A DNA stretch of 64,000 nucleotides from NCBI GenBank assembly GCA_020532085.1, contig JAJBAV010000008.1, positions 21,372 to 85,371 of the forward strand, written 5' to 3'. The first letter of the stretch is position 1; the number at the start of each line of letters is the position of its first letter. The notes below the pieces were generated by a model that did not search any database, had not been told where the DNA came from, and saw only the letters and a program-made list of their open reading frames with translations. This document shows positions 33,973 to 42,136 of this stretch, in pieces. The position numbers were made by a program, and so were the translations under genes. Origin of the DNA: Candidatus Cloacimonadota bacterium (GTDB taxonomy: Bacteria > Cloacimonadota > Cloacimonadia > Cloacimonadales > Cloacimonadaceae).

Positions 33973-34407
33973 TTAATCCTCCCGGGCACGGTCGCGTTCG
34001 AGGTCTTTTTGGTGCAGGGATTCCCGCTTGTCGTAGAACTTTTTGCCCTTCACGAGGGCGATGGTCACCTTGCAGAAGCCTTTTTCGTTGATGAAGATCT
34101 CCAGGGGGACTATGGTCATGCCCAGCTCCTCGGTTTTGGCCCGCAGGCGGCGGATCTCGTGTTTGTGGAGCAGCAGTCTGCGTTTGCGGGTGGGATCGGG
34201 GCTGAAGTGGGTGGATTTTTCGAAGGGGGAGATGTGGAGGTTGAGCAGCCAGCATTCGCCGTCGATGACGCGGGCGTAGCTGTCCTTGAAATTCACCTTT
34301 CCGGCGCGGATGCTCTTGATCTCGCTGCCCATCAGGGCGATGCCGGCCTCGAATTTCTGGATCACGAAGTATTCGTGCAGGGCGCGCCGGTTCTTTAGCT
34401 GCACCAT
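33973..34407 (-). CDS. smpB: SsrA-binding protein
   Basis: This encodes 144 residues, the usual SmpB length. It contains the NRRALHEYFVIQKFEAGIAL start, the GSEIKSIRAGKVNFKDSY tmRNA-contact block, NLHISPFEKSTHFS, RKRRLLLHKHEI and a basic C-terminal tail. It binds tmRNA and delivers it to stalled ribosomes for trans-translation. It overlaps the end of mtaD by 13 nt and is the last gene of a four-gene minus-strand operon. No tmRNA gene was seen in the window. Confidence 0.97.
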   Translation of the reverse strand: MVQLKNRRALHEYFVIQKFEAGIALMGSEIKSIRAGKVNFKDSYARVIDGECWLLNLHISPFEKSTHFSPDPTRKRRLLLHKHEIRRLRAKTEELGMTIVPLEIFINEKGFCKVTIALVKGKKFYDKRESLHQKDLERDRARED

Positions 34408-35720
34408 TGGCCCAGTTCCTTCAGCATCAGTTGTTTCCAGCTTTTGGCGGTCTCCACCAGTTCCGCCTCGTCCACTTTGGTGAGCTGTCCGTCACGCAGC
34501 ACGATCTCGCCGGCGATCACCACGTCGCGCACCTGTTTGGCGCCGAGGGTGTAAACCACGTGGGACCAGGGATTGTAAACCGGCTGGCTTTCCAGGCCGC
34601 TAAGTTCCAAAATGCAGAGGTCGGCGTCCTTGCCGATCTCCAGCGAGCCGCGTTTGTCCTCCACTCCCAGGGCCCGGGCGGCGTCAAGAGTGGCCATCTG
34701 AACGGTTTTAACGGCTGGAAGGAAGGCGGGATCGTTGTTCACGGCCTTGTGCAGTTTGGCGGTGAGGTCCATTTCGGCCAGGAGGTCGAGGTTGTTGTTG
34801 CTGGCCACGCCGTCGGTGGCGAAACAGAGGTTCACGCCGAGTTCCAGATATTGAGCCAGAGGTAGAATGCCGGAGGCAAGCTTGAGGTTGGAATCCGAGC
34901 AGACCGCCACGGAAGCGGGACTGGCGGCCATGAGCGCGATCTCGTCGGGATCGGTCCAGATGGCGTGGGCGTACACCGCCGGGAGTTCCAGGATGCCCAG
35001 TTTTTGCAGATAAAACACGGGTTTGAGGCCGTGTTCCCTGAGGCAGTCCTCCACCTCGCCGCGGGTCTCAGAGAGGTGGGTGTGCAGCCGGATCCCGTGT
35101 TGGGCGGCCACTTCGGCGCATCGGCGCAAGGTTCGTTCCGAGCAGGCGTAGATGGAGTGCGGGGCCAGGTTGAAATCCAGCAAGGGGTCGTCCGCGTAGC
35201 GCTGACGCAGTTCCAGCACCTTGTTGCCCAGGGTGGCGTGCTCAGGTTCGGATTTGCCATCCAGCACCGCTTCACCGATGATGGCCCTCAGTCCTGCCCG
35301 GGAACAGGCTTCCGCCACCGCCGGCATGTTGAAATACATGTCCTGGATCTGGGTGATGCCGTTTTTGATCATCTCAGCGGCGCCGTGGAGGGCGGCCTGG
35401 CTGATGAATGCGTGGCTCAGCATTTTGGCCTCGAGCGGCCAGATGAAGTCGTGCAGCCAGGTTTGCAGCGGCAGGTCGTCCGCCAACCCGCGGAAATAGC
35501 TCATGGGCAGATGGGTGTGAGCGTTGATCAGCCCCGGCATCACAATGCAGCCGGAGGTGTCCAGCGTGCGGCGGGCCGGCCAGGTCTTTTCCCGGGGGTC
35601 GAAGAAGTCCAGGATGCGGCCTTTGTCGATGGCGATGGCCTGGTCTTCCAGCACCCGCAGCTCACCGTCCAGGGTGAGGATGGTGCCGCCCTGCATCACC
35701 AGATCGATGTTTTCGGCCAC
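34395..35720 (-). CDS. mtaD: Amidohydrolase, probable 5'-methylthioadenosine / S-adenosylhomocysteine deaminase
   Basis: This encodes 441 residues with a GTG start. Metal ligands are His68 and His70 in INAHTHLPMSYFRG, then HLSETRGEVEDC, HAIWTDPDE and the Asp of CFATDGVASNNNLDLL. The WLHDFIWPLE block and CSDSNLKLASG are typical of the MTA/SAH deaminase subgroup, although guanine or related deaminases share much of this. The next gene upstream in the operon is mtnA, which supports a function in methylthioadenosine recycling. It starts 4 nt after the mtnA stop codon and overlaps smpB, so translation is coupled on both sides. Confidence 0.87.
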   Translation of the reverse strand: MAENIDLVMQGGTILTLDGELRVLEDQAIAIDKGRILDFFDPREKTWPARRTLDTSGCIVMPGLINAHTHLPMSYFRGLADDLPLQTWLHDFIWPLEAKMLSHAFISQAALHGAAEMIKNGITQIQDMYFNMPAVAEACSRAGLRAIIGEAVLDGKSEPEHATLGNKVLELRQRYADDPLLDFNLAPHSIYACSERTLRRCAEVAAQHGIRLHTHLSETRGEVEDCLREHGLKPVFYLQKLGILELPAVYAHAIWTDPDEIALMAASPASVAVCSDSNLKLASGILPLAQYLELGVNLCFATDGVASNNNLDLLAEMDLTAKLHKAVNNDPAFLPAVKTVQMATLDAARALGVEDKRGSLEIGKDADLCILELSGLESQPVYNPWSHVVYTLGAKQVRDVVIAGEIVLRDGQLTKVDEAELVETAKSWKQLMLKELGQWCS

Positions 35721-35724
35721 GCTA

Positions 35725-36759
35725 TCAGCCCTGCACCTTCTGGGCGGCCTCGCCGGGGGTGAAAACGCCTCTGGGGGTGATGATGCCCCGGATCAGTTCA
35801 GCCGGAGTGATGTCGAAACCAGGATTCAGGGCGGGTGAGCCGGGATTGGCGGTGATCTGTCCGCCGTAGAGCTTGAGCTCTTCCTCGCTTCTGAATTCGA
35901 TGGGTATCTCGGTTCCCTGCCGGCAGGCGAAATCGAAGGTGGAAAGTGGCGCGGCCACGTAGAAGGGAATGCCGTGGAAGGTGGCCAGCACGGCCTTGTC
36001 GTAGGTGCCGATCTTGTTGGCGATGTCGCCGTTGAGGCAGACGCGGTCAGCACCGGTGATCACCAGGTCGATCTCTTTCTTCCAGAAATAGTAGCCACTG
36101 GCGCTGTCAGGAATGATGGCGTGCGGAATGCCTTCCTGCTCCAGTTCCCAGGCCGTGATCTTGGAACCCTGGTGGCGGGGCCGGGTTTCGCTTACATACA
36201 CAAAGATGTCGCGGCCCTTGCGGTGGGCCAGCCGCACCACGGCCAGCGCGGTGCCCCAATCCACGGTGGCGAGGGCGCCGGCGTTGCAATGGGTGAGGAT
36301 CCTGGCGCCCTGGGGGATCAGCGGCAGGCCCTGCTCTCCGATCAGGCGGCAATCTTCGGCGCTGCGGTTGGCGAATTCCTTCGCGGCCAGCAGAGCCACT
36401 CTGCGGGCGTGGGCCAGGTCCGGAATGAATTTGATGGTCTGTTCGTAAACGTAGTTGACGCCGCTTTGGAGGTCAACCGCGGTGGGGCGGGTGGCGATCA
36501 GCAGATCGTGGGCCTGGCGGATGTGGTTGCGGAAACGCTGGTCCGGAGCGTTCTTCGCCGCCAGGGCGAGGCCGAAAGCGCCCGCCGCTCCGATGGCCGG
36601 GGCTCCGCGCACATTCATGTTGCGGATGGCCTCCGCCACCTGGAGGTGGTCGGTGAACTCCATCAGGGTAAAATCCTGCGGTATCCTGTTTTGGTCTATC
36701 ATCCGCAGGCGTCCGTGTTCCCACCAGACGCTGCGGTATTCGCGTCCGTCAACGATCAT
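35725..36759 (-). CDS. mtnA: S-methyl-5-thioribose-1-phosphate isomerase
   Basis: This encodes 344 residues from the ATG at 36759, which overlaps the end of the membrane-protein gene by 11 nt. A longer start at 36828 would overlap it by 80 nt and adds residues unlike the family. Family marks are MNVRGAPAIGAAGAFGLAL, the catalytic Cys in ILTHCNAGALATVDWGTAL, TRPRHQGSKITAWEL and the catalytic Asp in ITGADRVCLNGDIANKIGTY. It converts methylthioribose-1-phosphate to the ribulose form in methionine salvage. With the adjacent deaminase it suggests a route by way of methylthioinosine. A phosphorylase for that step is not in the window. Confidence 0.93.
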   Translation of the reverse strand: MIVDGREYRSVWWEHGRLRMIDQNRIPQDFTLMEFTDHLQVAEAIRNMNVRGAPAIGAAGAFGLALAAKNAPDQRFRNHIRQAHDLLIATRPTAVDLQSGVNYVYEQTIKFIPDLAHARRVALLAAKEFANRSAEDCRLIGEQGLPLIPQGARILTHCNAGALATVDWGTALAVVRLAHRKGRDIFVYVSETRPRHQGSKITAWELEQEGIPHAIIPDSASGYYFWKKEIDLVITGADRVCLNGDIANKIGTYDKAVLATFHGIPFYVAAPLSTFDFACRQGTEIPIEFRSEEELKLYGGQITANPGSPALNPGFDITPAELIRGIITPRGVFTPGEAAQKVQG

Positions 36760-39421
36760 CGGCCGCTTTTTCCAAGGCAGCAGGGGCGGGACGTCGTTTG
36801 ATGCGCGGGTAGGCCAGGCCTCCGCCAAGGGCCAGCAGGCTCGCCAGCAGCCCGATCAGGCTGAGGCTGACGCCGGTTTTATACGAGGCGGGAGCGAAAA
36901 CCAGCTCCAGTTTGTGCGCTCCGGCGGGGATCTGCAATCCGCGCAGGATGTAGTTCGCGGCGTGGATGGGGATCTCTTTGCCGTCCAGCGTGGCCTTCCA
37001 GCCGGCGGGGTAGTAGATCTCGCTCAGCACCAGGAAGGCGGGCTTGTCGGAGTAAAGGTCGTAAGCCAGTTTGTGCATCTCCGCGGCGGTCTGCGTGACT
37101 CTGGCTGAATCAGGCGCCTGGATGCCGGGGAGGTCTGTTTCCACATAGGCAAGGCGGCGGGGGTCGAAACTTTCAGATCGCAGCAGCGGCAGGATGGAAT
37201 CCGCCGGAGCCACTTTCCGCACGGAGTCCACGAACCAGGCCCGGGGCAGGGCGGTCTCGTTGCGGTAAACCGAGGTGCCGTCGAAGCCCTTGAAAACAGG
37301 GGTTAGCTTATTGTAGAATTGGTCCAGAGGCGGTGTATTAATAGTGAACAGGGAATCGTTAGGAAGTGGCTGAGGAAACACTAAGTACTTAGTTGAAAGC
37401 ATATCAATCAGCGGAGTTGGTTTATCCACAGGGAACACCCCTTCTTTATCAGGATACATGCCTGTTAACATAACGTTTACTTCGCCAGTTATGCTCTTCT
37501 GTTGGTCTCCTTGAATATGTTTAAGCAAGTTGTCATATCGTTTCAGCTTGGCAGCTGAATAACCATTTATCGTTTGGTGGTAATATGCCCACTCGCCTGG
37601 AAATCTCTCATGTCCGCGTCCTAAATCTATTGGATAAATCCTGAAATTATCCTTATCTGTCAGCAGATACTCATCGTAGTCCTCTATATCAAACTTAGCT
37701 TGATACTGCTGCTGATCCTGCATGTTCTCGCTCTTAAGGTTTTTGCCAGTATAAATATAGAGGTCAACGAAAACAACAAAAGTTGTGAGCAGTATAAACG
37801 CTGTTTTGTTTAACTTTCGGATACTAGCTAAGTAGGCAAGACCCATGCTAATAGTTAAAAACAGCAAGCTTAGAATTCCGCTTTTATAAAGCATATCCAG
37901 TCGGATCTCTTTCAGCTCCTGTAGCTGGTAACTGGCGTTGTTCTGCGCATAAGTCGCTATTTGTTCAGCAGTTGCAAAGCTTAGTCCCTTAAAAATGCCT
38001 TTGGCAGATATTAACCAAACAATAAACAACGCACCGCAGGCCCAGAATACTTTTAGTATATTCTTGGACCATTTAGAGTTTAATTGTGCGGCGTTTTGAA
38101 CAATCCCATCCAAACCGAGAGCTGCTAATATTACAGCATTAACCTGAACCATAGTCAGAATCATCGATGGCACTCTGAATTTATTGAAATAGGGCAGATA
38201 CTTCATGAATATATTTGACAACCAAGGCGTTGCACTGCCGAATGACATTATCATAAACACAAACGAAGACGCGCATAGAAAAATTGCCAACCTACGATGC
38301 TTCTTATAGAAGAGAGGAAACAACCCCAAAACCAAAACTGCCAAGCCGAAGTAATTATATATCTGTGTGCTCGGCATATAACCCCAGTAGTTGTTAACTC
38401 CTTGTCCATTTTCCAAGTGAGCCACTCCACCGTAAAAGTCAGGAATGATCAAGGTAAGTATCTCTAGCGGATGGAAACTCCAGCCTTGGGCATAGCTTGT
38501 TTCCAGGCCTGCGCTGCCGCCGCGTTGGGTGAATTTGCTGTATTCCATCGTGCTCAGGTAGGGGTTCAGCACCGCCAACAGGGTCAGCCCCACCGCCACC
38601 ACGGCCAGGGCGGTGAAGAGCCAGAAGCGTTTATGGTCTTTGGCGCGGATGCTTTCCGCCAACTGCCAGAGCCAGTACAGACCTAGGAACAAATAGAGGT
38701 AATAGCTAATCTGGGGATGGTTTTCCCGCAGCTGCACGATCAGCGCGGTGGCCAAAAACCCCAGGCTGAGCAGTCCGGGTTTCTGGCGCAGGCGCATGAA
38801 GGCCCAGATCACCCAGGGGATGTACATGATGGCCCGGAATTTGGTGTTGTGGCCTATCTCCACCAGTCCCAGCCAATGGCAGGAAAACATGAAGGCCACG
38901 GCGCCGAAAAAGCTGGTCCAGACGTCCAGTTTGAGGAACCGGAGCAGTAAAAACATCCCCAGCGCGCCGATGAAGAGCAGGAAGATGCGCCAGTTGATCA
39001 GCTTGTCTGTGAGCCGGGAAATGTTTTCCAAAAAGGGCCAGCGGTTCGGGAAGGAGATCATGTAGGCGGGCATGCCGGAAAACATGCTCTGGGTCCAGAG
39101 GGCATTGTCCGTATGGTTTTCGTTGTATTCGATGATCTTGTTGGCCGCGCCCTGCCACTGCGAGATGTCCGAAGCCTGCGGGGTTTTGCCGCCGAAGGCC
39201 ACCGGGAAATAGAGCAGGCTGACGCACACCAGCAGAAAGCCCATCAGCGCCCAGGGCAGCCAGGGCTTGTGCGTCAGGATATCCATCCAGTTGGAAGTCT
39301 CCGCGGCCGCGGCCACCTGCTTGTGGTGCTTCGCCAGTCCCGCCCGGATGTCTTTGGCGTGGGGGGCAGGCTTGCTTCCGCCTTTATGCTGAATTTTGGG
39401 GTTGACATTTTTCTTGGCCAT
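36749..39421 (-). CDS. YfhO-like polytopic membrane protein
   Basis: This encodes 890 residues. A basic, soluble N-terminus (residues 1-50) precedes about a dozen hydrophobic helices, with the large extracytoplasmic loop FSGMPAYMISFPNRW typical of YfhO / GT-C-like membrane proteins. A soluble domain of about 250 residues (VFKGFDGTSVYRNETALPRAW; YPAGWKATLDGKEIPIHA) and a last helix close the protein. Members of this family are linked to lipid or polymer glycosylation. Residues about 320-710 are encoded by clearly AT-rich DNA (37290-38460) while both ends match the GC-rich genome, so the gene seems mosaic. It is first in the operon with mtnA, mtaD and smpB. Confidence 0.85.
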   Translation of the reverse strand: MAKKNVNPKIQHKGGSKPAPHAKDIRAGLAKHHKQVAAAAETSNWMDILTHKPWLPWALMGFLLVCVSLLYFPVAFGGKTPQASDISQWQGAANKIIEYNENHTDNALWTQSMFSGMPAYMISFPNRWPFLENISRLTDKLINWRIFLLFIGALGMFLLLRFLKLDVWTSFFGAVAFMFSCHWLGLVEIGHNTKFRAIMYIPWVIWAFMRLRQKPGLLSLGFLATALIVQLRENHPQISYYLYLFLGLYWLWQLAESIRAKDHKRFWLFTALAVVAVGLTLLAVLNPYLSTMEYSKFTQRGGSAGLETSYAQGWSFHPLEILTLIIPDFYGGVAHLENGQGVNNYWGYMPSTQIYNYFGLAVLVLGLFPLFYKKHRRLAIFLCASSFVFMIMSFGSATPWLSNIFMKYLPYFNKFRVPSMILTMVQVNAVILAALGLDGIVQNAAQLNSKWSKNILKVFWACGALFIVWLISAKGIFKGLSFATAEQIATYAQNNASYQLQELKEIRLDMLYKSGILSLLFLTISMGLAYLASIRKLNKTAFILLTTFVVFVDLYIYTGKNLKSENMQDQQQYQAKFDIEDYDEYLLTDKDNFRIYPIDLGRGHERFPGEWAYYHQTINGYSAAKLKRYDNLLKHIQGDQQKSITGEVNVMLTGMYPDKEGVFPVDKPTPLIDMLSTKYLVFPQPLPNDSLFTINTPPLDQFYNKLTPVFKGFDGTSVYRNETALPRAWFVDSVRKVAPADSILPLLRSESFDPRRLAYVETDLPGIQAPDSARVTQTAAEMHKLAYDLYSDKPAFLVLSEIYYPAGWKATLDGKEIPIHAANYILRGLQIPAGAHKLELVFAPASYKTGVSLSLIGLLASLLALGGGLAYPRIKRRPAPAALEKAADDR

Positions 39422-39519
39422 TTTATCCTCAATTCAAAGATGATTTTTTCACCAGAATTGCGCCGCCCCTATCGGTCAAGCACAAAATGCGGCGGCTGGC
39501 GCCAAAAGGGAGACAGACA

Positions 39520-39933
39520 ATGGTTTTCGAGTTTCGCAAGAGGATCTACGGTTTCGAGTGCGACATCTACGGGCACCTGAACAACGCCAACTACCTCCAG
39601 CTGCTGGAAAGCGCGCGCTCCGAGGCCATGATCGGAATGGGCATGTCCGTGGCCCGGATGCGGGAGCTCAACCTCCAGATCTTCATCCGCAACTTCACCC
39701 TGGATTACCGCCTGGCCATCGAACATGAAGACATCGTCATCATCAAAAGCTGGTTCGACGACATGAACCGCGTGAAAGGCCACTGGACGCAGCGGATCTA
39801 CAATTCCCGCGGCGAACTCTGCTTCGAGGCGCAGATGATCGGCGTCTTTGCCAGCGGCGGCAAGGCACGGCGTCTGCCTCCGGAAGTGTGCGAACTCTTT
39901 TTGTCATACCTGGAACCTCCCGCCGCGGAATGA
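39520..39933 (+). CDS. Hotdog-fold acyl-CoA thioesterase (YbgC/4HBT type)
   Basis: This encodes 137 residues from the ATG at 39520, which has GGGAG before it; a start 11 codons earlier has no such site. The motif ECDIYGHLNNANYLQLLESA matches the 4HBT active-site helix, and RNFTLDYRLAIEHEDIVII and GHWTQRIYNSRGELCFEAQ follow the usual pattern. It probably hydrolyses acyl-CoA thioesters; the chain length is unknown. It is divergent from the yfhO-like gene, with about 100 nt between them, and seems to be a single-gene unit. Confidence 0.85.
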   Translation: MVFEFRKRIYGFECDIYGHLNNANYLQLLESARSEAMIGMGMSVARMRELNLQIFIRNFTLDYRLAIEHEDIVIIKSWFDDMNRVKGHWTQRIYNSRGELCFEAQMIGVFASGGKARRLPPEVCELFLSYLEPPAAE

Positions 39934-40017
39934 AGCGGGGATAAATGGAACGCGGATGACGCTGATCAAGAAAATCCGCATAATCAGACATATCCGTTGA
40001 ATCAGTAGGGAAACTCA

Positions 40018-40066
40018 TTTCTCTGTGTCTCCCCACCTCTGTGCCCTCTGCGTTGAAACCCAACCC
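40018..40066 (+). repeat. Short CTCTGTG-family tract
   Basis: CTCTGTGTCTCC...CTCTGTGCCCTCTGCGTTGAAA, a short solitary version of the tracts at 30 kb and 54 kb, between the thioesterase and helicase genes. Confidence 0.6.
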
Positions 40067-40160
40067 CCACCACTGAATATGAGCATTGAATTATAATACT
40101 TTACAAAATCAGCCCGGAAAAAATCCTGACTTCAGTTAAATCAATTTAAGGAATCCCCAC

Positions 40161-42053
40161 TTGTTAAACTTCACCGATATCTCCCTTCCCGAGCCACTGC
40201 TCAGAGCAGCCGCCAACCTGAATTACATAAGCCCGACCCCGATCCAGGCTTCCACGATCCCCTGGCTGCTGGAAAACGATGGCGACCTCATCGCCCTGGC
40301 CCAAACGGGCACAGGCAAGACCGCCGCGTTCGGTTTTCCCATCCTCAGCCAGACCGACATAGAAAAACCCTGGGTGCAAACCCTCATCCTCTGCCCCACC
40401 CGCGAACTCTGCCTGCAGATAAACAGCGATTTCAACGCCTACGCCAGCTTCATGCCCCGCCTGAAAACCACTGCTGTCTATGGCGGCGCTTCCATCCAGA
40501 AGCAGAAAGACGCCCTCAAAGCCAAACCCCAGACCGTGGTGGGAACTCCCGGACGCGTGCTGGATATGATCAAGCAGGGCGCCCTCAAGATCGAACAGAT
40601 CTCGCGCCTGGTGCTGGATGAAGCGGACGAGATGCTCAATATGGGCTTCAAGGACGACCTCTTCGAGATCATGAGCCACGCCCCGGCCGACAAGCAGATC
40701 CTGCTCTTTTCCGCCACCACCACCCGGGAGGTGGCCAAGCTGGCCAGCACTTTCCTGCGCGAGCCCCACCGCATCAGCGAAGGCAACGAACAGCAAGGCG
40801 CCGAGAACATCCAGCATTTCTTTTACCGGGTGCACGCCCGGGATAAATATCTGGCCCTCAAACGCATCGCCGACATGAACCCCAAGATCTACGGCATCGT
40901 CTTTTGCCGCACCCGCACCGAAACCCAGGAGATCGCCACCAAACTCCAGCACGACGGCTACAACGCCGACGCCCTCCACGGCGACCTCAGCCAGGGCCAG
41001 CGCGAACTGGTGATGAACCGCTTCCGCTCCAAATACGTGCAGCTCCTCATCGCCACCGACGTCGCCGCCCGCGGCCTCGATGTGGACGACCTCACCCACA
41101 TCATCAACTACCATCTGCCCATGGAGCCGGAAATCTACATCCACCGCTCCGGGCGCACCGGCCGCGCCGGCAAGAGCGGGGTCTCCATCAGCATCATCCA
41201 CCCCCGCGAAAGTGCCGCCCTCAAGGCCGTGGAAAAGCGCCTCAACCGCGAGATCGTCTATTCCCCCGTGCCCACCGGACGCGAGATCTGCGAAAAACAG
41301 CTCTTCAACTTCATCGACGTTGTGGAACGCGTGGAAGTGGCCACCGCGGAGATCGAGTCCTTCTTGCCCAACGTCTATAAGAAACTCGGCTGGATGAGCC
41401 GCGAAGAGCTGATCCAGCGCTTCGTCTCGGTGGAATTCAACCGCTTCCTCAGCTATTACAAAGACAGCGCCGACCTCACCCAGGCCACCCAGCGCCAGTC
41501 CCCCCGCGATAACGCGCAGGTGGTCTTCAAGACCTTCAGGCTGGCCGTTGGCCGCCGCTACGGGGTTACCAAACGCGATCTGATGACCTTCATCAACCGC
41601 CTCAAGATCGCCCGCAGCATCGAGATCGGACGCATCAACATCGCCGAGGGCCACACCCTCATCGAACTCGACGGCGCCTACGAAAGCCAGATCATGAAAG
41701 CCTTCGCCCGCAACAACTACAACGGCGAAGCCATCAACGCCTCGGTGCAAACCTCCTCCCGGGATGACAGCCCGGCCCCGGAACGCGAGCAGAAATATGC
41801 CCGCAAAACCCCGGCCAAACCTTACGGCGACCGCAACGAGGCCCATTCCCGCTCCCGGGACGACAAACCCGAACGCAAATACGGCAAAACCCGGGACGAC
41901 AAACCCGAACGCAAATACGGCAAACCTCAGGGCGAAAAACCCAAACGCGCCTACACCAAAGCGCCCAAGGGCATCACCACCGCCAAAAAGGCCTACGCCG
42001 GCCCCGGCAAAACCCCGGCCAAACGCAAAAAAACCAGCTCCCGGGACGCCTGA
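40161..42053 (+). CDS. DEAD-box RNA helicase with C-terminal RNA-binding domain
   Basis: This encodes 630 residues from a TTG start with AAGGA before it. All helicase motifs are present: Q motif (SPTPIQASTIP), AQTGTGKTAAF, PTRELCLQI, TPGRVLDM, VLDEADEML, SAT, ALHGDLSQGQRE, IATDVAARGLD and HRSGRTGRAG. Residues about 460-540 form a DbpA/CsdA-type RNA-binding domain (FKTFRLAVGRRYGVTKRDLM). A lysine/arginine-rich tail carries a tandem RDDKPERKYGK unit. The layout matches the DeaD/CsdA group that works in ribosome assembly and cold-temperature RNA unwinding. Confidence 0.95.
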   Translation: MLNFTDISLPEPLLRAAANLNYISPTPIQASTIPWLLENDGDLIALAQTGTGKTAAFGFPILSQTDIEKPWVQTLILCPTRELCLQINSDFNAYASFMPRLKTTAVYGGASIQKQKDALKAKPQTVVGTPGRVLDMIKQGALKIEQISRLVLDEADEMLNMGFKDDLFEIMSHAPADKQILLFSATTTREVAKLASTFLREPHRISEGNEQQGAENIQHFFYRVHARDKYLALKRIADMNPKIYGIVFCRTRTETQEIATKLQHDGYNADALHGDLSQGQRELVMNRFRSKYVQLLIATDVAARGLDVDDLTHIINYHLPMEPEIYIHRSGRTGRAGKSGVSISIIHPRESAALKAVEKRLNREIVYSPVPTGREICEKQLFNFIDVVERVEVATAEIESFLPNVYKKLGWMSREELIQRFVSVEFNRFLSYYKDSADLTQATQRQSPRDNAQVVFKTFRLAVGRRYGVTKRDLMTFINRLKIARSIEIGRINIAEGHTLIELDGAYESQIMKAFARNNYNGEAINASVQTSSRDDSPAPEREQKYARKTPAKPYGDRNEAHSRSRDDKPERKYGKTRDDKPERKYGKPQGEKPKRAYTKAPKGITTAKKAYAGPGKTPAKRKKTSSRDA

Positions 42054-42105
42054 CCCCTCCGCGGGCAGCCTCCCCTCTTCGGTACGGCCCCGAGCCGTCA
42101 ACAGG

Positions 42106-42123
42106 ACCCGTGCGCGGGTTTTT
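42106..42123 (+). terminator. Small hairpin with T run before typA
   Basis: ACCCG-TGCG-CGGGT followed by T4, 13 nt before the typA start. The stem is only 5 bp, so it could be a weak terminator of the helicase transcript or a leader structure. Confidence 0.4.
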
Positions 42124-42136
42124 GCAAGGATAAACA

